64,000 nt of DNA from assembly GCF_009905615.1 (NCBI RefSeq), contig NZ_JAAAKW010000007.1:1-64000 (forward strand), given 5' to 3'. This stretch comes from Pseudomonas sp. SLFW (lineage in GTDB: Bacteria > Pseudomonadota > Gammaproteobacteria > Pseudomonadales > Pseudomonadaceae). Below are positions 18,601 to 27,869 of the stretch, piece after piece (position 1 is the stretch's first letter; each line of letters begins with the position of its first letter). The position numbers were made by a program, and so were the translations under genes. The notes under the pieces are model-generated. The model had not been told where the DNA came from, did not search any database, and was given only the letters and a program-made list of their open reading frames with translations.

Positions 18601-20552
18601 ACCTTGAGGTTGTCGGCGGCCAGCTTGTGGCCTTCGGCGTCGGCCATCAGCACTTCGAATTCGACCGGGCCATCGCCATCGGTGGCTTCACCGTCGAACA
18701 GGCCACGCAGGCCCGGCATCGTATCCGCAGGCCAGACCGGCTGGGTCAGACGGCGGGTAATCGGACGTCCACCCGACTCCTGCAGGCTGGCTTGCAGCAC
18801 CAATTGCAGCGGCGAACGGGCCTTGGCCCATTGGCTGTCGATGCTCAGGTCGAGCTGGCCGTTGGCGTCGAGGGTGCTGTCTTCGATTTCCAGGTCCTGT
18901 TTCAGGTCTTCTTCGGTGACCGAACCGAATTGATACCCCGGCAGCCCCGGCACCGCTTCACGCAGAGGACGCACGTACAGCTGACCGGTCAGGCGGTTGC
19001 CCGACGCAGGTGCACCGTAGAGGTAACGACCATTGATGGAAATGTCGAACGCCGCATCAGGCGCCAGTGGCGTGTCGCTGCCTTTGAGTTCGAGGGCCAT
19101 GCGCTCGGGCAGGAAATCCTCGACCTGAAATTCATACAGCTGCGGCTTGCCATCACCCAGGTCGAACACCAATTGCCAGCGCCCGGTCGGGGCCTCGTCC
19201 GACAGCTGCAGTTGATATTGATACAGCCCGGTGGCGTCGGCGTCCCACACGAATTTGCGACTGACCTGCTCATCCGGACGGCGCACTTCCACGGTGATCG
19301 GCTGAGCTTTCACTCGCTTGCCGTCGTTGTCCCGCAGCAGGCCATTCAGCAGCACGACTTCGCCGGGGCGATACAGATCGCGCGGGCCGAAGATGAAGAA
19401 CTGCAACGGATGCGCCTGGGGGCCGGTGATGTCGAACTCGGCCAGGTCCAGTGCGGCGCTGTTGAGGCGCAGCATGCTGGTCTGTTCGGCCTGCTTGGCC
19501 AGCAGCACCTCGGCCTTGGCGGGCAACGGCAGTTCGGCGTGACCGGCGTTGTCGGTCTTGCCTTGGCCGACCACGCGGCCCTTGTCGTCATACAGTTCCA
19601 GATCGACGCCGCTCAGGGCCTTGCCACCTTCAAGCGCTTGGGTGAAGACGTCCAGACGATTGCTGTAGCGGTGCACCGAAAGACCGATGTCGCTGAGGGT
19701 GAACAGCGTTGCCGGCTGCGAATAGTTGTAAGTGCCCGAGGCGCGCATGACGGCCAGGTACACGCCCGGCTGTTGCAGCTGCTTGAGGCCCGCAATCGGC
19801 AGCAGCACGGTTTCCCGGGTGTTGCGCGCAGGGTTCAGGTCGAAACGGCCGCCGTAGACCAGATCGGCCATGGGCAGCAGCTCTTTGGATTCATAGCTTT
19901 GCAGGCTGGACGCGCCTTCCCACGAACTGAGGAACGCGGGCAGCGAGTCGGGCTTGATGCGAAAGAATTCGACATCGACTTTGTCGACGTTCAGCGCGAT
20001 CACCGGCAGGCCTTCGGCCAGACGCGTCGGCAACAGGCTGCCTCGGCTGGCGAAGCCCACTGTGGCTTGCAGGTCGGAGGTTTCCAGACGGGCCGAATAT
20101 TCCGCCGCCAGCGTGTTGCTGTTCACTGCCACGAGGCCAGAGTCGATGGTCAAGACCAGCTTGCGCTTGGGCTCAAGGTGGCGCAGGCGCAGCTCCATGA
20201 GGTTGTCCGACAGCTCCCACGCGCCATCGACCTTGCCGTTCACGCTGTCCACCACGTGCACTTTTTCGGCGAATTTCTGGTCGGGATTCAGTGGGACGGA
20301 AAAGCTCAGCGACAGCGTGCTGGCGCCGTCGAGCTGGATTTCCGACACGTCCACCACCGTCAGCTCACGCCCGGCGTAACGCTTGCTCAGCGCAGGCAGG
20401 TCGACCGCAGGTTTGGGCTTGGCCGTGTCCACCGCCGCCGCTTGAGGCGCGGCAGGTTGCGCGGGGGCAGGAGCGGGTTTGTCGGAGGTGGAGGAATCGC
20501 AGGCACTGAGCAGTACCAGCGCGCAGGCCAGGAACAATCCTTTGTTAAGCAT
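15630..20552 (-). CDS. yfhM: Bacterial alpha-2-macroglobulin lipoprotein with thioester
   Basis: This 1640-residue protein matches the E. coli YfhM type of bacterial alpha-2-macroglobulin. It begins with a lipoprotein signal (LLSAC, Cys18) and Asp at the +2 position, a signal for inner-membrane retention in E. coli. Macroglobulin beta domains follow. The thioester motif CLEQ occurs at Cys1171 (YPYGCLEQTTSG), within the alpha-helical TED domain, and a receptor-binding-like domain ends the chain. Such proteins trap attacking proteases covalently in the periplasm and work with PBP1C to protect and repair the wall. The thioester is intact; some bacterial paralogues lack it. Confidence 0.95.
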   Translation of the reverse strand: MLNKGLFLACALVLLSACDSSTSDKPAPAPAQPAAPQAAAVDTAKPKPAVDLPALSKRYAGRELTVVDVSEIQLDGASTLSLSFSVPLNPDQKFAEKVHVVDSVNGKVDGAWELSDNLMELRLRHLEPKRKLVLTIDSGLVAVNSNTLAAEYSARLETSDLQATVGFASRGSLLPTRLAEGLPVIALNVDKVDVEFFRIKPDSLPAFLSSWEGASSLQSYESKELLPMADLVYGGRFDLNPARNTRETVLLPIAGLKQLQQPGVYLAVMRASGTYNYSQPATLFTLSDIGLSVHRYSNRLDVFTQALEGGKALSGVDLELYDDKGRVVGQGKTDNAGHAELPLPAKAEVLLAKQAEQTSMLRLNSAALDLAEFDITGPQAHPLQFFIFGPRDLYRPGEVVLLNGLLRDNDGKRVKAQPITVEVRRPDEQVSRKFVWDADATGLYQYQLQLSDEAPTGRWQLVFDLGDGKPQLYEFQVEDFLPERMALELKGSDTPLAPDAAFDISINGRYLYGAPASGNRLTGQLYVRPLREAVPGLPGYQFGSVTEEDLKQDLEIEDSTLDANGQLDLSIDSQWAKARSPLQLVLQASLQESGGRPITRRLTQPVWPADTMPGLRGLFDGEATDGDGPVEFEVLMADAEGHKLAADNLKVRLIRERRDYYWNYSDSDGWSYHYNEKYLNLSEETVSVKKDSTAKVSFPVEWGPYRVEVEDPATGIVSSVRFWAGYRWQDNAEGGAVRPDQVKLALDKKAYADGDTAKVTVTPPSAGKGYLLVESSEGPLWWQEIDVPAEGKTFDVPVDKKWARHDLYVSALVIRPGERKANVTPKRAVGVLHLPLDRSQRKLALTVTAPEKMRPKQPLKLKVNAKNADGSIPKDVHVLVAAVDVGILNITEYATPDPFASLFGRKEYGADQLDIYGQLIEAGRNRLASLAFGGDAALAKGGKRPETSVTIVALQSAPVTLNEQGDAEVSVDIPDFNGELRIMAQAWTDERYGMAEAKTVVAAPLIAELSAPRFLAGGDQTKVALDLSNLSGKPQKLNVQVTADGQLSLGEGEGAKAVSLNQGQRTTLQIPVKAQGGFGKGVIRVTVNGLDLPGENLPAFSREWTIGVRPAYPAMLRQYRAVLKDQAWSLPDGALDAFEPAGREALLAVSSRPPLNLGEQIRALKAYPYGCLEQTTSGLYPSLYADAATLKRLGLEGESDGERKRKIEIGIERLLGMQRYNGSFGLWGADGEEEYWLTAYVTDFLLRARDQGFAVPPDALKKANERLLRYLQERNQIEVNYSENAEHTRFAVQAYAGLVLSRSQQAPLGALRSLFDRRTDARSGLPLVQLSIALEKMGDKPRADQALLAGLAAGRKANDWLADYGSPLRDQALILSLLEENKLASDKVEERLFALSDQVAASRYLSTQERNSLFLAGRDLLGKPEAKWAATLNSGSNNRELSNDQPGVKLDSSVLASPLTVQSTNGETLYQQLTISGYPSQPPVAGGENLAIRREYLGMDGDALNLNALKSGELVLVHLELKSKERVPDALVVDLLPAGLEIENQNLAQSAASLEDASESVKQWRESMENAGLKHQEFRGDRYVAAVDLQGFNTVHLLYLARAVTPGTYRVPPPQVESMYRPNWQALGDAPAQLVVKGKK

Positions 20553-20702
20553 GAGGCACTCATTGGCAGCAGTTGGTGTGGGGAGCAGCAGTTATAGCAC
20601 CGCAATCGTGAACGTACAGCGCGGCGCCGAGATAGACCGTGGGTTTGTGCGTTTGTTCGCATCGGCGCGGCGCTGGTCACAATCTCCTTACGCACGCAAA
20701 AC

Positions 20703-20792
20703 CTGTAGGAGTGAGCTTGCTCGCGAGAGCGGCGTGCCAGACAACTCTGCAGCGACAGACCGAACGCAATCGCGAGCAAGCTCACTCCTACA
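20703..20792. repeat. REPIN (CTGTAGGAGTGAGCTTGCTC type)
   Basis: The left arm CTGTAGGAGTGAGCTTGCTC plus GCGA (20703-20726) is inverted at 20770-20792 (TCGCGAGCAAGCTCACTCCT plus ACA). It lies in the gap between the divergent alpha-2-macroglobulin and MATE genes. An open frame running through it gives a false N-terminal extension of the MATE protein. Confidence 0.92.
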
Positions 20793-20836
20793 AGTGCCCG
20801 GTACCCGCTACAATGCCGCCCTTCCCCGGGAGCCTT

Positions 20837-22174
20837 ATGTCCAATTTCTTTGCAGACTGGCGTCAGCGCGTCACCCATCGACAGGTGTGGGCGCTGGCTG
20901 CGCCGATGATTCTGTCGAACCTCTCTGTTCCGCTGGTTTCGCTGGTGGACAGCACGGTGATTGGCCATTTGCCCCATGCCCATCAGCTCGGCGCGGTGGC
21001 GGTCGGTGGCACGCTGTACAGTTTTCTGGCGTGGGCGATGAGCTTTCTGCGCATGGGCACCACGGGATTCGCTGCGCAGGCGGCGGGGCGCAATGACGGC
21101 TCGGCGTTGCGTCAGGTGCTGCTTCAGGGCCTCTTGCTGGCGCTCGGGTTTTCGGTGTTGCTGGGGCTGATCGGCCTGCCGTTCCAGCATCTCGCGTTGC
21201 AGATCATGCAGCCCTCCCCCGACCTCAACGACCTGACGCAAGACTTCTTCCACAACCGACTGCTGGGGCTGCCTGCCGCGTTGGCGAGCTACGCGCTGGT
21301 GGGCTGGTTTCTCGGTCTGCAAAACGCCCGGGCGCCGCTGGCGATTCTGCTGACGACCAATCTCGCGAACGTCGCGCTCAACCTGTGGTTCGTGCTCGGA
21401 CTCGACTGGGGCGTCGTTGGCTGCGCCCGCGCGTCGGTCATCGCGGAATGGGTCGGCGCGCTGCTGGGGTTGGCGCTGACTCGCAAAGGGCTTCGTGATT
21501 ATCCCGGCCAATTGATCGTGTCGGCGCTCAGGCGCTGGCACAACTGGCGGCCGCTGCTCGGGGTCAACCGCGACATCTTCATTCGCAGCCTGGTGCTGCA
21601 ATCGGTGTTTTTCTTTATCACGGTGCAAGGCGCACGGTTGGGGGATGCAACGGTGGCCGCCAACGCGCTGTTGCTCAACGGCTTGCTGCTGACCGCCAAC
21701 GCACTGGACGGTCTGGCTCATGCCGTGGAAGCGTTGTGCGGCCATGCGATTGGTGCTCGGGACCGCGAAGCCCTGCGTCGCTCGTTGAATGTGGCGACAG
21801 GCTGGTCTTTGATCTGCAGCGTGGCGTTTGCGGTGTTTTTTCTGTTGGCCGGGCATCTGTTCGTCGAGATGCAGACCGATATCGTGGAAGTCCGCGAGAT
21901 TGCCTTCGTTTATTTGCCTTACCTCGCCGTGCTGCCGCTGGTAGCGGTCTGGAGCTACTTGCTCGATGGCCTGTTCATCGGCGCGACCCGCGCAACGGAA
22001 ATGCGCAACGCGATGGTCGTCACCGCGCTGATCTCCGCGCCCTTTGCATGGCTGGCCCACGGTTTTGGCAACCATGGGCTGTGGGTGGCGTTTCTGCTGT
22101 TCATGGCGTTGCGGGCAGTGACGTTGGGCGTCATTGCGCGGCGGTTGAACCAGACGGGTGGGTGGTTTCTGTAG
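20837..22174 (+). CDS. MATE family efflux transporter (DinF-like)
   Basis: The start at 20837 (MSNFFADWRQRVTHRQVWAL) follows GGGAG and skips 66 REP-encoded codons upstream. The 445-residue protein has about twelve membrane segments and the MATE start APMILSNLSVPLVSLVDSTV, including the Pro, Asn and Asp positions typical of DinF-type members. MATE proteins expel cationic drugs or toxic metabolites by Na+ or H+ antiport at the inner membrane. It stands alone on the plus strand and converges with the esterase gene at 22219. The substrate cannot be told from sequence. Confidence 0.92.
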   Translation: MSNFFADWRQRVTHRQVWALAAPMILSNLSVPLVSLVDSTVIGHLPHAHQLGAVAVGGTLYSFLAWAMSFLRMGTTGFAAQAAGRNDGSALRQVLLQGLLLALGFSVLLGLIGLPFQHLALQIMQPSPDLNDLTQDFFHNRLLGLPAALASYALVGWFLGLQNARAPLAILLTTNLANVALNLWFVLGLDWGVVGCARASVIAEWVGALLGLALTRKGLRDYPGQLIVSALRRWHNWRPLLGVNRDIFIRSLVLQSVFFFITVQGARLGDATVAANALLLNGLLLTANALDGLAHAVEALCGHAIGARDREALRRSLNVATGWSLICSVAFAVFFLLAGHLFVEMQTDIVEVREIAFVYLPYLAVLPLVAVWSYLLDGLFIGATRATEMRNAMVVTALISAPFAWLAHGFGNHGLWVAFLLFMALRAVTLGVIARRLNQTGGWFL

Positions 22175-22218
22175 GTCCAAGTAGGCAGCCTGCGGGCGCA
22201 GGCCCTAGCCCTGATGAC

Positions 22219-23088
22219 CTAGTGAGTTCGATCTTGCCCATGAACAAACCGAACCACCTCATCCAGCACCGGCGCCAGCCCGCGCATTGGCCGTGAAAAC
22301 GCGGCCACCAACGTCGCATGCCCCGGCTTGGAGAAGTACAGCTCACGCACCGGCACCCCCAGTTCCCGCATCCGTTTGGCCATGCCGCCGGTGTTGCGCT
22401 CGGGATTGACGAGGGTGTCGTCCTTCGCCGCCATCAACAGCGCGGGGGGCGACTCGGCGCTGACGTGGTTAATGGGCTGCGAGTCGGGTGGCGAATTCGG
22501 AAAATAAAACACCGGCTTCACCTCAGGGTTCTCAATCGGCAGGAAATCATAGGGCCCCGCCAAGCCGATCCAACCGCTGAGCATCGACGGTTTCATACCC
22601 ACCGTCGCCAACCATTTCGGGTCCAATGCCAGCATCGCCGCGTTGTACCCTCCCGCGCTGTGCCCCATCACGTAAAGCCGATCTGGATCGCCGCCATATT
22701 CGCGAATGTGTTGGCGAGTCCAGCCCACCGCTCGCGCGCTGTCATCGAGAAAGCCTTGGTAATGCACCTGTGGATAAAGCCGGTAATCCGCCAGCACTGC
22801 CACGATGCCCCTCGAAGCCAGCGCCTCTCCGACAAAGCTGTAATCGGTGCGCGAACCGCTGTTCCAGCTGCCGCCATAAAAAAACACCACCACCGGCGCA
22901 TCGGCGGGTGCATCGACCGGCGTGTAGATATCCAGCCGATTGCGCGGGTCGCTGCCGTAGCCAAGGTCCGCCATCCTGGTGAACGTGCCCCCTGGCGTGA
23001 ATGCGTTGAGGACCTTCAGTGGCGAACAGCCCATCAACAGGCCTAACAATCCGCCCGCGAGCAACAGTCGACATGCAATTCTGATCAT
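22219..23088 (-). CDS. Lipoprotein alpha/beta-hydrolase (esterase/lipase-like)
   Basis: The 289-residue protein starts with a lipoprotein signal (LLGLLMGC, Cys21). It carries an alpha/beta-hydrolase domain with the oxyanion region VVFFYGGSWNSG, the nucleophile elbow GHSAGG, an Asp in AAKDDTLVNP and a His in SKPGHATLV. The fold resembles carboxylesterases and BD-FAE-type hydrolases. As a lipoprotein it should act in the periplasm or at the outer membrane. It lies 39 bases downstream of the short vgrG-like gene on the same strand, so cotranscription is possible; a T6SS link is unproven. The substrate is unknown. Confidence 0.85.
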   Translation of the reverse strand: MIRIACRLLLAGGLLGLLMGCSPLKVLNAFTPGGTFTRMADLGYGSDPRNRLDIYTPVDAPADAPVVVFFYGGSWNSGSRTDYSFVGEALASRGIVAVLADYRLYPQVHYQGFLDDSARAVGWTRQHIREYGGDPDRLYVMGHSAGGYNAAMLALDPKWLATVGMKPSMLSGWIGLAGPYDFLPIENPEVKPVFYFPNSPPDSQPINHVSAESPPALLMAAKDDTLVNPERNTGGMAKRMRELGVPVRELYFSKPGHATLVAAFSRPMRGLAPVLDEVVRFVHGQDRTH

Positions 23089-23127
23089 TGAGGCTTGCCA
23101 GGGCGTGAGACAAAGAGTCGGTACAGC

Positions 23128-24375
23128 TTACGACTCCGCCCCGCCCGCTGAATTCAGAACATCTGTGCCTCCACCCTCACCTTGCGCTTCGATTTCCGCT
23201 TCGGCCTCAGCCTCGGCAATGGAAGACAGCATCACTTTCAGCCCGCTCAATGAAACGCTTTTCGAATCGATGGTCACGAGACTCGTGCCCACCCTGAAAT
23301 GCATTTCATGGTGCGCGGCCAGCCGCATGACCATTTGATCGTCGACAGAAAATTGCCGGGAGTCGTCGAGAAACGCCGACGTGTCGATCCGGGTGGTCAA
23401 CACCCGGCGAGTCACCGAGGCGGGGTCCGGACGGGCACGCGGGTTGATGTCCGGGTCCCATAACCGGTCGCTGATATAAGGCAAGTTGGGGTTACCATCA
23501 CGAAAATTGACCACCACTTCCATGCCACCCCACCACGGCTGATCACGTTGGTTCAGCGCCGGATCGACGGGAATCCAGCAATCGTTGAATCGAGCGCCAT
23601 CCCCTTGATTGCTCCACTCAAACCGCACCTGAATCCGGCCCCGGTCGTCACGCCGGGCAGGTTCGAACAAGCCACCGACGACGCAGGCCTGCTGCATGCA
23701 CATCTTGGGTGCCAAGGGCGGTATCCGTGCTTGCAGGCTGTGACTCGGCTCCCGGACAACCCATTCGGGTGGCTGAAGACTCACGCCTTCCGGGAGTTCT
23801 TCGGAAAAGACGACGACATGCCCGGTTCGAGCATGCAGGAAGTGGTAGTGCATGTTTTCTTCTTCGCATAATCGCTGTACCAGTTGCAGGTCGGTCTCGC
23901 AGTACTGAGCACAATAATCGCGTGTCACACACGGTTGTTTGCGACGCCAGAAGAAACCCGAGTCATCGATCCCGTGCTCACTCAGCACCTGCGTAATGAT
24001 CTGCTCGGCGCACATCCCCTGGAAGATCCGTTGGTTGTGACGATAAGCCATCAGTCCGAGCCGAGGGCCCACGGTGATCAAGTAACGCGAGGGCGTGTGC
24101 TGGTTGAGGTCACTGGAGGCGCGTTCGCTGCTGCTACTGCGCATGATGCTCTGGACATGGCCGTGAATACCCGACCTCGATCCCGCCGGATACAGAAAGC
24201 AGGCACCGAACAGCAGTTCATGGGCATCCACCGCGCCGTTCGGGCTGAGAATTTCAAGTTGAAAGCTATAGGGTTGGTCGGCAAATTCGTGCCCTTCGCA
24301 GGTCAACACCTCGAATGAGCGTTTGTGGCGACTGATGTCCAGACGCAGGTGGGGTATGTCGTTAAACGGGTGCAT
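23128..24375 (-). CDS. Short VgrG-like protein (T6SS spike family), orphan
   Basis: This 415-residue protein resembles the gp27-like part of VgrG (residues 1-235, including a variant of the CVTRDYCAQYCETDLQLVQR region). An OB-fold gp5 part follows (DRGRIQVRFEW near residue 255; WGGMEVVVNFRDGNPNLPYI near 300). It then ends after a short tail with an acidic Glu/Ala run. Full VgrGs are usually 600 or more residues with a long beta-helix and DUF2345. No hcp, PAAR, tss structural or adaptor genes are nearby, so this is an orphan or shortened vgrG. The lipoprotein esterase follows it directly. Confidence 0.82.
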   Translation of the reverse strand: MHPFNDIPHLRLDISRHKRSFEVLTCEGHEFADQPYSFQLEILSPNGAVDAHELLFGACFLYPAGSRSGIHGHVQSIMRSSSSERASSDLNQHTPSRYLITVGPRLGLMAYRHNQRIFQGMCAEQIITQVLSEHGIDDSGFFWRRKQPCVTRDYCAQYCETDLQLVQRLCEEENMHYHFLHARTGHVVVFSEELPEGVSLQPPEWVVREPSHSLQARIPPLAPKMCMQQACVVGGLFEPARRDDRGRIQVRFEWSNQGDGARFNDCWIPVDPALNQRDQPWWGGMEVVVNFRDGNPNLPYISDRLWDPDINPRARPDPASVTRRVLTTRIDTSAFLDDSRQFSVDDQMVMRLAAHHEMHFRVGTSLVTIDSKSVSLSGLKVMLSSIAEAEAEAEIEAQGEGGGTDVLNSAGGAES

Positions 24376-24664
24376 GGCGCGGGATGTCCTCGGCGAGCGG
24401 TTTCAGGCGGCCGGGGATTCTGTAACAGAAGATGCGTCAAGTAGAGGGGGTAAACGCAGAACAGGAAATGGCCTACAGGCAGGGACAGCAGGCGATTGAG
24501 AATCTGTAGGAGCGAAGGATTTTGAAGGTATTTATCGCGTCAAAAAACGCCTTGAATGGGGGCACGCATCTCTGTACAGCACGACTAGCCGGTGGTGGCG
24601 GTGTTGAAATCGCCACCGTCGACAAGCCGAGCGGTTTACGTCATCGAACGTACCGGCGCATGCC
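24376..24664. other. Intergenic gap between vgrG-like gene and speA
   Basis: Both neighbours are on the minus strand, so this gap should hold the promoter of the vgrG-like gene and the 3' flank of speA. It includes a CTGTAGGAGCGAAGG fragment near 24507 that looks like a decayed REP half. No gene or confident terminator is visible. Confidence 0.4.
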
Positions 24665-26578
24665 TTACGACGACAGGTACGAAGACCTCGTCAGGCCCAG
24701 GCGCAGCGCGTCCAGAAACTGCGTGCGCTCGCGCGGGGTGATGCGCGCGCCGGCGACCTTGTCGCGGTAGTGCGTCATCAACTCTTCGGGCGACAAGTGC
24801 ACGTAACGCAGCATGTCTTCGATGGTGTCGTGGGTTTCGATACCCGCTGAGTACGCGCTGCCGTCCTGATTCTGGTAAATGTTCACCGAGTCGGTGTCAC
24901 CGAACAGGTTGTGCATGTCGCCCAGGATTTCCTGGTACGCGCCGACCAGAAATACGCCCAGCAGATAGTCCTCGCCTTCGTTCAGGGCATGGACCGGCAG
25001 GCTGGTTTCAATGCTCTGCTCGTCGACGTACTGGTTGATCTTGCCGTCGGAGTCGCAGGTCAGGTCTTGCAATACGGCACGACGGTTCGGCTCTTCGTCC
25101 AGACGGTGCAACGGGATGATCGGCAACACTTGGTCAATCGCCCAAGTGTCCGGCAGGCTCTGGAACACCGAGAAGTTGCAGATGTACTTGTCGGCCAGCT
25201 TGTCGTTGAGTTCGTCCAGCACTTGGCGATGAGAACGCTGACGCGCTTTCAACGAGTTGTGCAGGCGGCGGCACACGGCGAAATAGCACTGCTCACCCAA
25301 GGCTTTCTGGGCCAGGGTGATCTTGCCGTCCGAATACTGGGTGGCGATATCGCTCATGTAGTGCGTGGCGCGCCAGTAAGTTTCGGTGACCATCTCGATG
25401 TCGGTCGGGCCGAGCAGGTCGATCAGCCATTGCAGGGTTTCCGGCAGGCTTTCCTTGTCGTCGATCACCGGCACTTCGTCGTTGTGACGCTCGACGTCGG
25501 TGACCTGAATCACCAGCATCGCGTGGTGCGCGGTCAGCGAACGGCCGCTTTCTGAGAAGATGTGCGGATGCGGCAGGCTTTGCGCATCGCAGAACTCCTT
25601 GAGCATGCCAACCACGACACCGGCGTAATCGTCCATGTCGTAGTTGATGGAGCTGGCGTTGCGGGAATGCGTGCCGTCGTAATCGACGCCCAGACCGCCG
25701 CCGACGTCGATGTGGTCGACCGGCAGGCCCAGATTGCGCAGCTCGCCGTAGTAACGAATCGCTTCTTTGAAGCCGTGCTGGTAGTCGGCCAGGTTGGCGA
25801 TCTGCGAGCCCATGTGGAAGTGCAGCAGGCGGATGCCTTGATCCAGACCGGCCTTGGTGAAACGCTCGACCACCGACAGCAATTGCGCGGCAGACAGACC
25901 GAACTTGGACTTCTCGCCCCCGGTGTCGGCCCATTTGCTCGACGCCAGCGACGACAGACGAACCCGCAGGCCCACCTGCGGCGCGACTTTCAGCTCGGCG
26001 GCTTCTTCAATGACCAGTTCGACTTCGGATTCTTTCTCGATGACGATGAAGACGTTATGGCCGAGCTTCTGGCCCATCAGCGCCAGTCGAATGAATTCGC
26101 GGTCCTTGTAACCGTTGCAGACGATGGTGCCGCCTTTCGGGGCCAACGCCAGCACGGCCATCAGCTCAGGCTTGGAGCCAGCTTCCAGACCGATGGAGAC
26201 GTTTTGCGTGGCGATGATGTTCTCCACCACCGCTTCCTGCTGGTTCACCTTGATCGGGTACAGCGCGGTGTATTGGCTCTGGTATTCCAGGCGCGCGATG
26301 TTCTCGTCGAAGGCGCCCGTCAGCTGGCGCACGCGGTCTTGGAGAATGTCGGGGAAACGCACCAGCAACGGCAAGGACAAGCCGCTCTTGCGCAGCTGGT
26401 CGACTTGCTCATAAAGGTCGATGGGCGAACTGCCCGGCCCATTGGGGCGGACTTCAACACGGCCGGCTTCGTTGATTGCAAAATAACCAGCCCCCCAATG
26501 ACGAATCCCGTAGACACTGCGGCTGTCTGCCACGGTCCATTGGCTGCCATCGTCTTTGCGTGTGCGTCGTACGGACAT
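24665..26578 (-). CDS. speA: Biosynthetic arginine decarboxylase
   Basis: This 637-residue PLP enzyme converts arginine to agmatine, the entry to putrescine and polyamine synthesis. The cofactor Lys is K110 in YPIKVNQQ. Other family blocks are [30 protein letters not shown], and the C-terminal dimer-site segment [14 protein letters not shown]. Length and N-terminus fit the SpeA family. In P. aeruginosa speA also precedes the yciH-like gene, and the same order holds here (yciH 184 bases upstream on the same strand). A good GGGGA ribosome-binding site precedes the ATG. Confidence 0.97.
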   Translation of the reverse strand: MSVRRTRKDDGSQWTVADSRSVYGIRHWGAGYFAINEAGRVEVRPNGPGSSPIDLYEQVDQLRKSGLSLPLLVRFPDILQDRVRQLTGAFDENIARLEYQSQYTALYPIKVNQQEAVVENIIATQNVSIGLEAGSKPELMAVLALAPKGGTIVCNGYKDREFIRLALMGQKLGHNVFIVIEKESEVELVIEEAAELKVAPQVGLRVRLSSLASSKWADTGGEKSKFGLSAAQLLSVVERFTKAGLDQGIRLLHFHMGSQIANLADYQHGFKEAIRYYGELRNLGLPVDHIDVGGGLGVDYDGTHSRNASSINYDMDDYAGVVVGMLKEFCDAQSLPHPHIFSESGRSLTAHHAMLVIQVTDVERHNDEVPVIDDKESLPETLQWLIDLLGPTDIEMVTETYWRATHYMSDIATQYSDGKITLAQKALGEQCYFAVCRRLHNSLKARQRSHRQVLDELNDKLADKYICNFSVFQSLPDTWAIDQVLPIIPLHRLDEEPNRRAVLQDLTCDSDGKINQYVDEQSIETSLPVHALNEGEDYLLGVFLVGAYQEILGDMHNLFGDTDSVNIYQNQDGSAYSAGIETHDTIEDMLRYVHLSPEELMTHYRDKVAGARITPRERTQFLDALRLGLTRSSYLSS

Positions 26579-26762
26579 CGAAGTCCCCTATATAAAAGTC
26601 ATAAAGCCCCGGCCTGACCGGCTGGGCGCAGTGTATAGAGTGGAAATGACGGTTTGGCGCCAGCCCGCATGGCTCTGTAGACCCATGACACGAACCAGAG
26701 TTTGTTTTTTGAAAACAGACGCCCGACCGAAAACGAAACCAGAGGCGATCCGACAGGACAGT

Positions 26763-27134
26763 TCAACCGCCTGACTTTTTCGCCTTGAAGCCTTGCTTGA
26801 CCAGTTCCGCCAGCAGTGTCTCGACGTGATCACCCTGAATTTCGATCACGCCATCCTTGAGCGCACCACCGGTTCCGCAACGACGTTTGAGCGTAGTCGC
26901 CAGTTCCTTGAGTGCATCCTCGGCCAGCGGCACCCCGGTGATGGTGGTCACGGTTTTACCGCCCCGGCCTTTGCTTTCGCGGCGCACACGGGCAATGCCA
27001 TCACCTTCGGGGATAACGGATTTCTTGCAGATACAGGCATCGACGGGCTGACGGCAGTCTGGACAGTGGCGTCCAGCGTCGGTCGAAAACACCAGGCCAC
27101 CGAGGGCAGCGAAGGATGCGGCTTTTTTGGCCAC
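26763..27134 (-). CDS. yciH: SUI1/YciH-type translation factor homologue
   Basis: The 123-residue protein starts at GTG, supported by GAGGA seven bases upstream. It has an N-terminal Cys cluster (CPDCRQPVDACICKK) followed by the SUI1 domain (RVRRESKGRGGKTVTTITG and KRRCGTGGALKDGVIEIQGD). SUI1/eIF1-like proteins bind the ribosome and affect start-site choice; in bacteria YciH is non-essential and linked to stress. It lies between the NUDIX gene and speA, as in P. aeruginosa. Confidence 0.94.
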   Translation of the reverse strand: MAKKAASFAALGGLVFSTDAGRHCPDCRQPVDACICKKSVIPEGDGIARVRRESKGRGGKTVTTITGVPLAEDALKELATTLKRRCGTGGALKDGVIEIQGDHVETLLAELVKQGFKAKKSGG

Positions 27135-27320
27135 CGGGAATCCTCTTCTTGAGGACCAAAGTCTGGTCGGGCAGAACGGTTAAACCCCAGTCTGCGGAAC
27201 CGACCGCGAAGCCCCACTCAGGCAGGGGCAGCGCAACCGGACCGTGAAGCCAGTCCGGCGTGAAAAGTCGCGCAGTGTAACGGCAAAAAGCGCAGATGCT
27301 AAGTGCAAATATGCGCCAAT

Positions 27321-27866
27321 TTACGGGACATTTGCGACGTCGCCCAAATACCGCTTCAACGCCGCCAGAGAGTCCGGGCAATAAGGCTTTTCGGTGGTTT
27401 CGCGCAGCACCTGTTCGATGCCGATGAAACGCGCTTCGAGCACTTCTTCCGGTTGCAGTTTCAGCGGCCCGTCCCAGACCGCCGAGAACACGGCACACCA
27501 GAGTCGGTTACCCGGCTGATCGAAAAAAAACTCTTCATGAGCGGTCAGCTCGACGCCCGCCACACCCAACTCTTCTTCCAGTTCTCGCGCAGCCGATTCG
27601 ACGTAGCTCTCGTCCGCCTGAACCATGCCTCCTGCCGCGACATCCCAGAATCCGGGATAGATCGCTTTGCTGAGGGTGCGGCGGTGCACACAGAGTTCGC
27701 CTGATGAGTTGAACAGCAGAATGTAGGTGCCGCGACCGATCAGGCCACGCTCGCGCAGCTCGGCGCGAGGCAAGGAACCCAGCAGCCGATCCTGACGGTC
27801 GACCCAGGCAATGAGTTCGGCGTCGGAAGCCGCGCGGTGCGCGACTTCGTTTTCAGAGACTGACAC
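27321..27866 (-). CDS. NUDIX hydrolase (YfcD-like)
   Basis: The 181-residue protein starts at GTG, three bases after the DUF2333 stop, so the two genes are coupled. The complete Nudix box GMVQADE-x7-RELEEELGV runs from about residue 98. The N-terminal segment containing ELIAWVDRQDRLLGSLPRAE resembles YfcD and isopentenyl-diphosphate-isomerase-like Nudix proteins. Substrate unknown. The order DUF2333, NUDIX, yciH, speA on the minus strand matches the P. aeruginosa block. Confidence 0.92.
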   Translation of the reverse strand: MSVSENEVAHRAASDAELIAWVDRQDRLLGSLPRAELRERGLIGRGTYILLFNSSGELCVHRRTLSKAIYPGFWDVAAGGMVQADESYVESAARELEEELGVAGVELTAHEEFFFDQPGNRLWCAVFSAVWDGPLKLQPEEVLEARFIGIEQVLRETTEKPYCPDSLAALKRYLGDVANVP

Positions 27867-27869
27867 CGA

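Noticed and set aside
20639-20836. 66-codon N-terminal extension of the MATE transporter
   Set aside because: It translates a REPIN; the ATG at 20837 has a ribosome-binding site and matches the family start.
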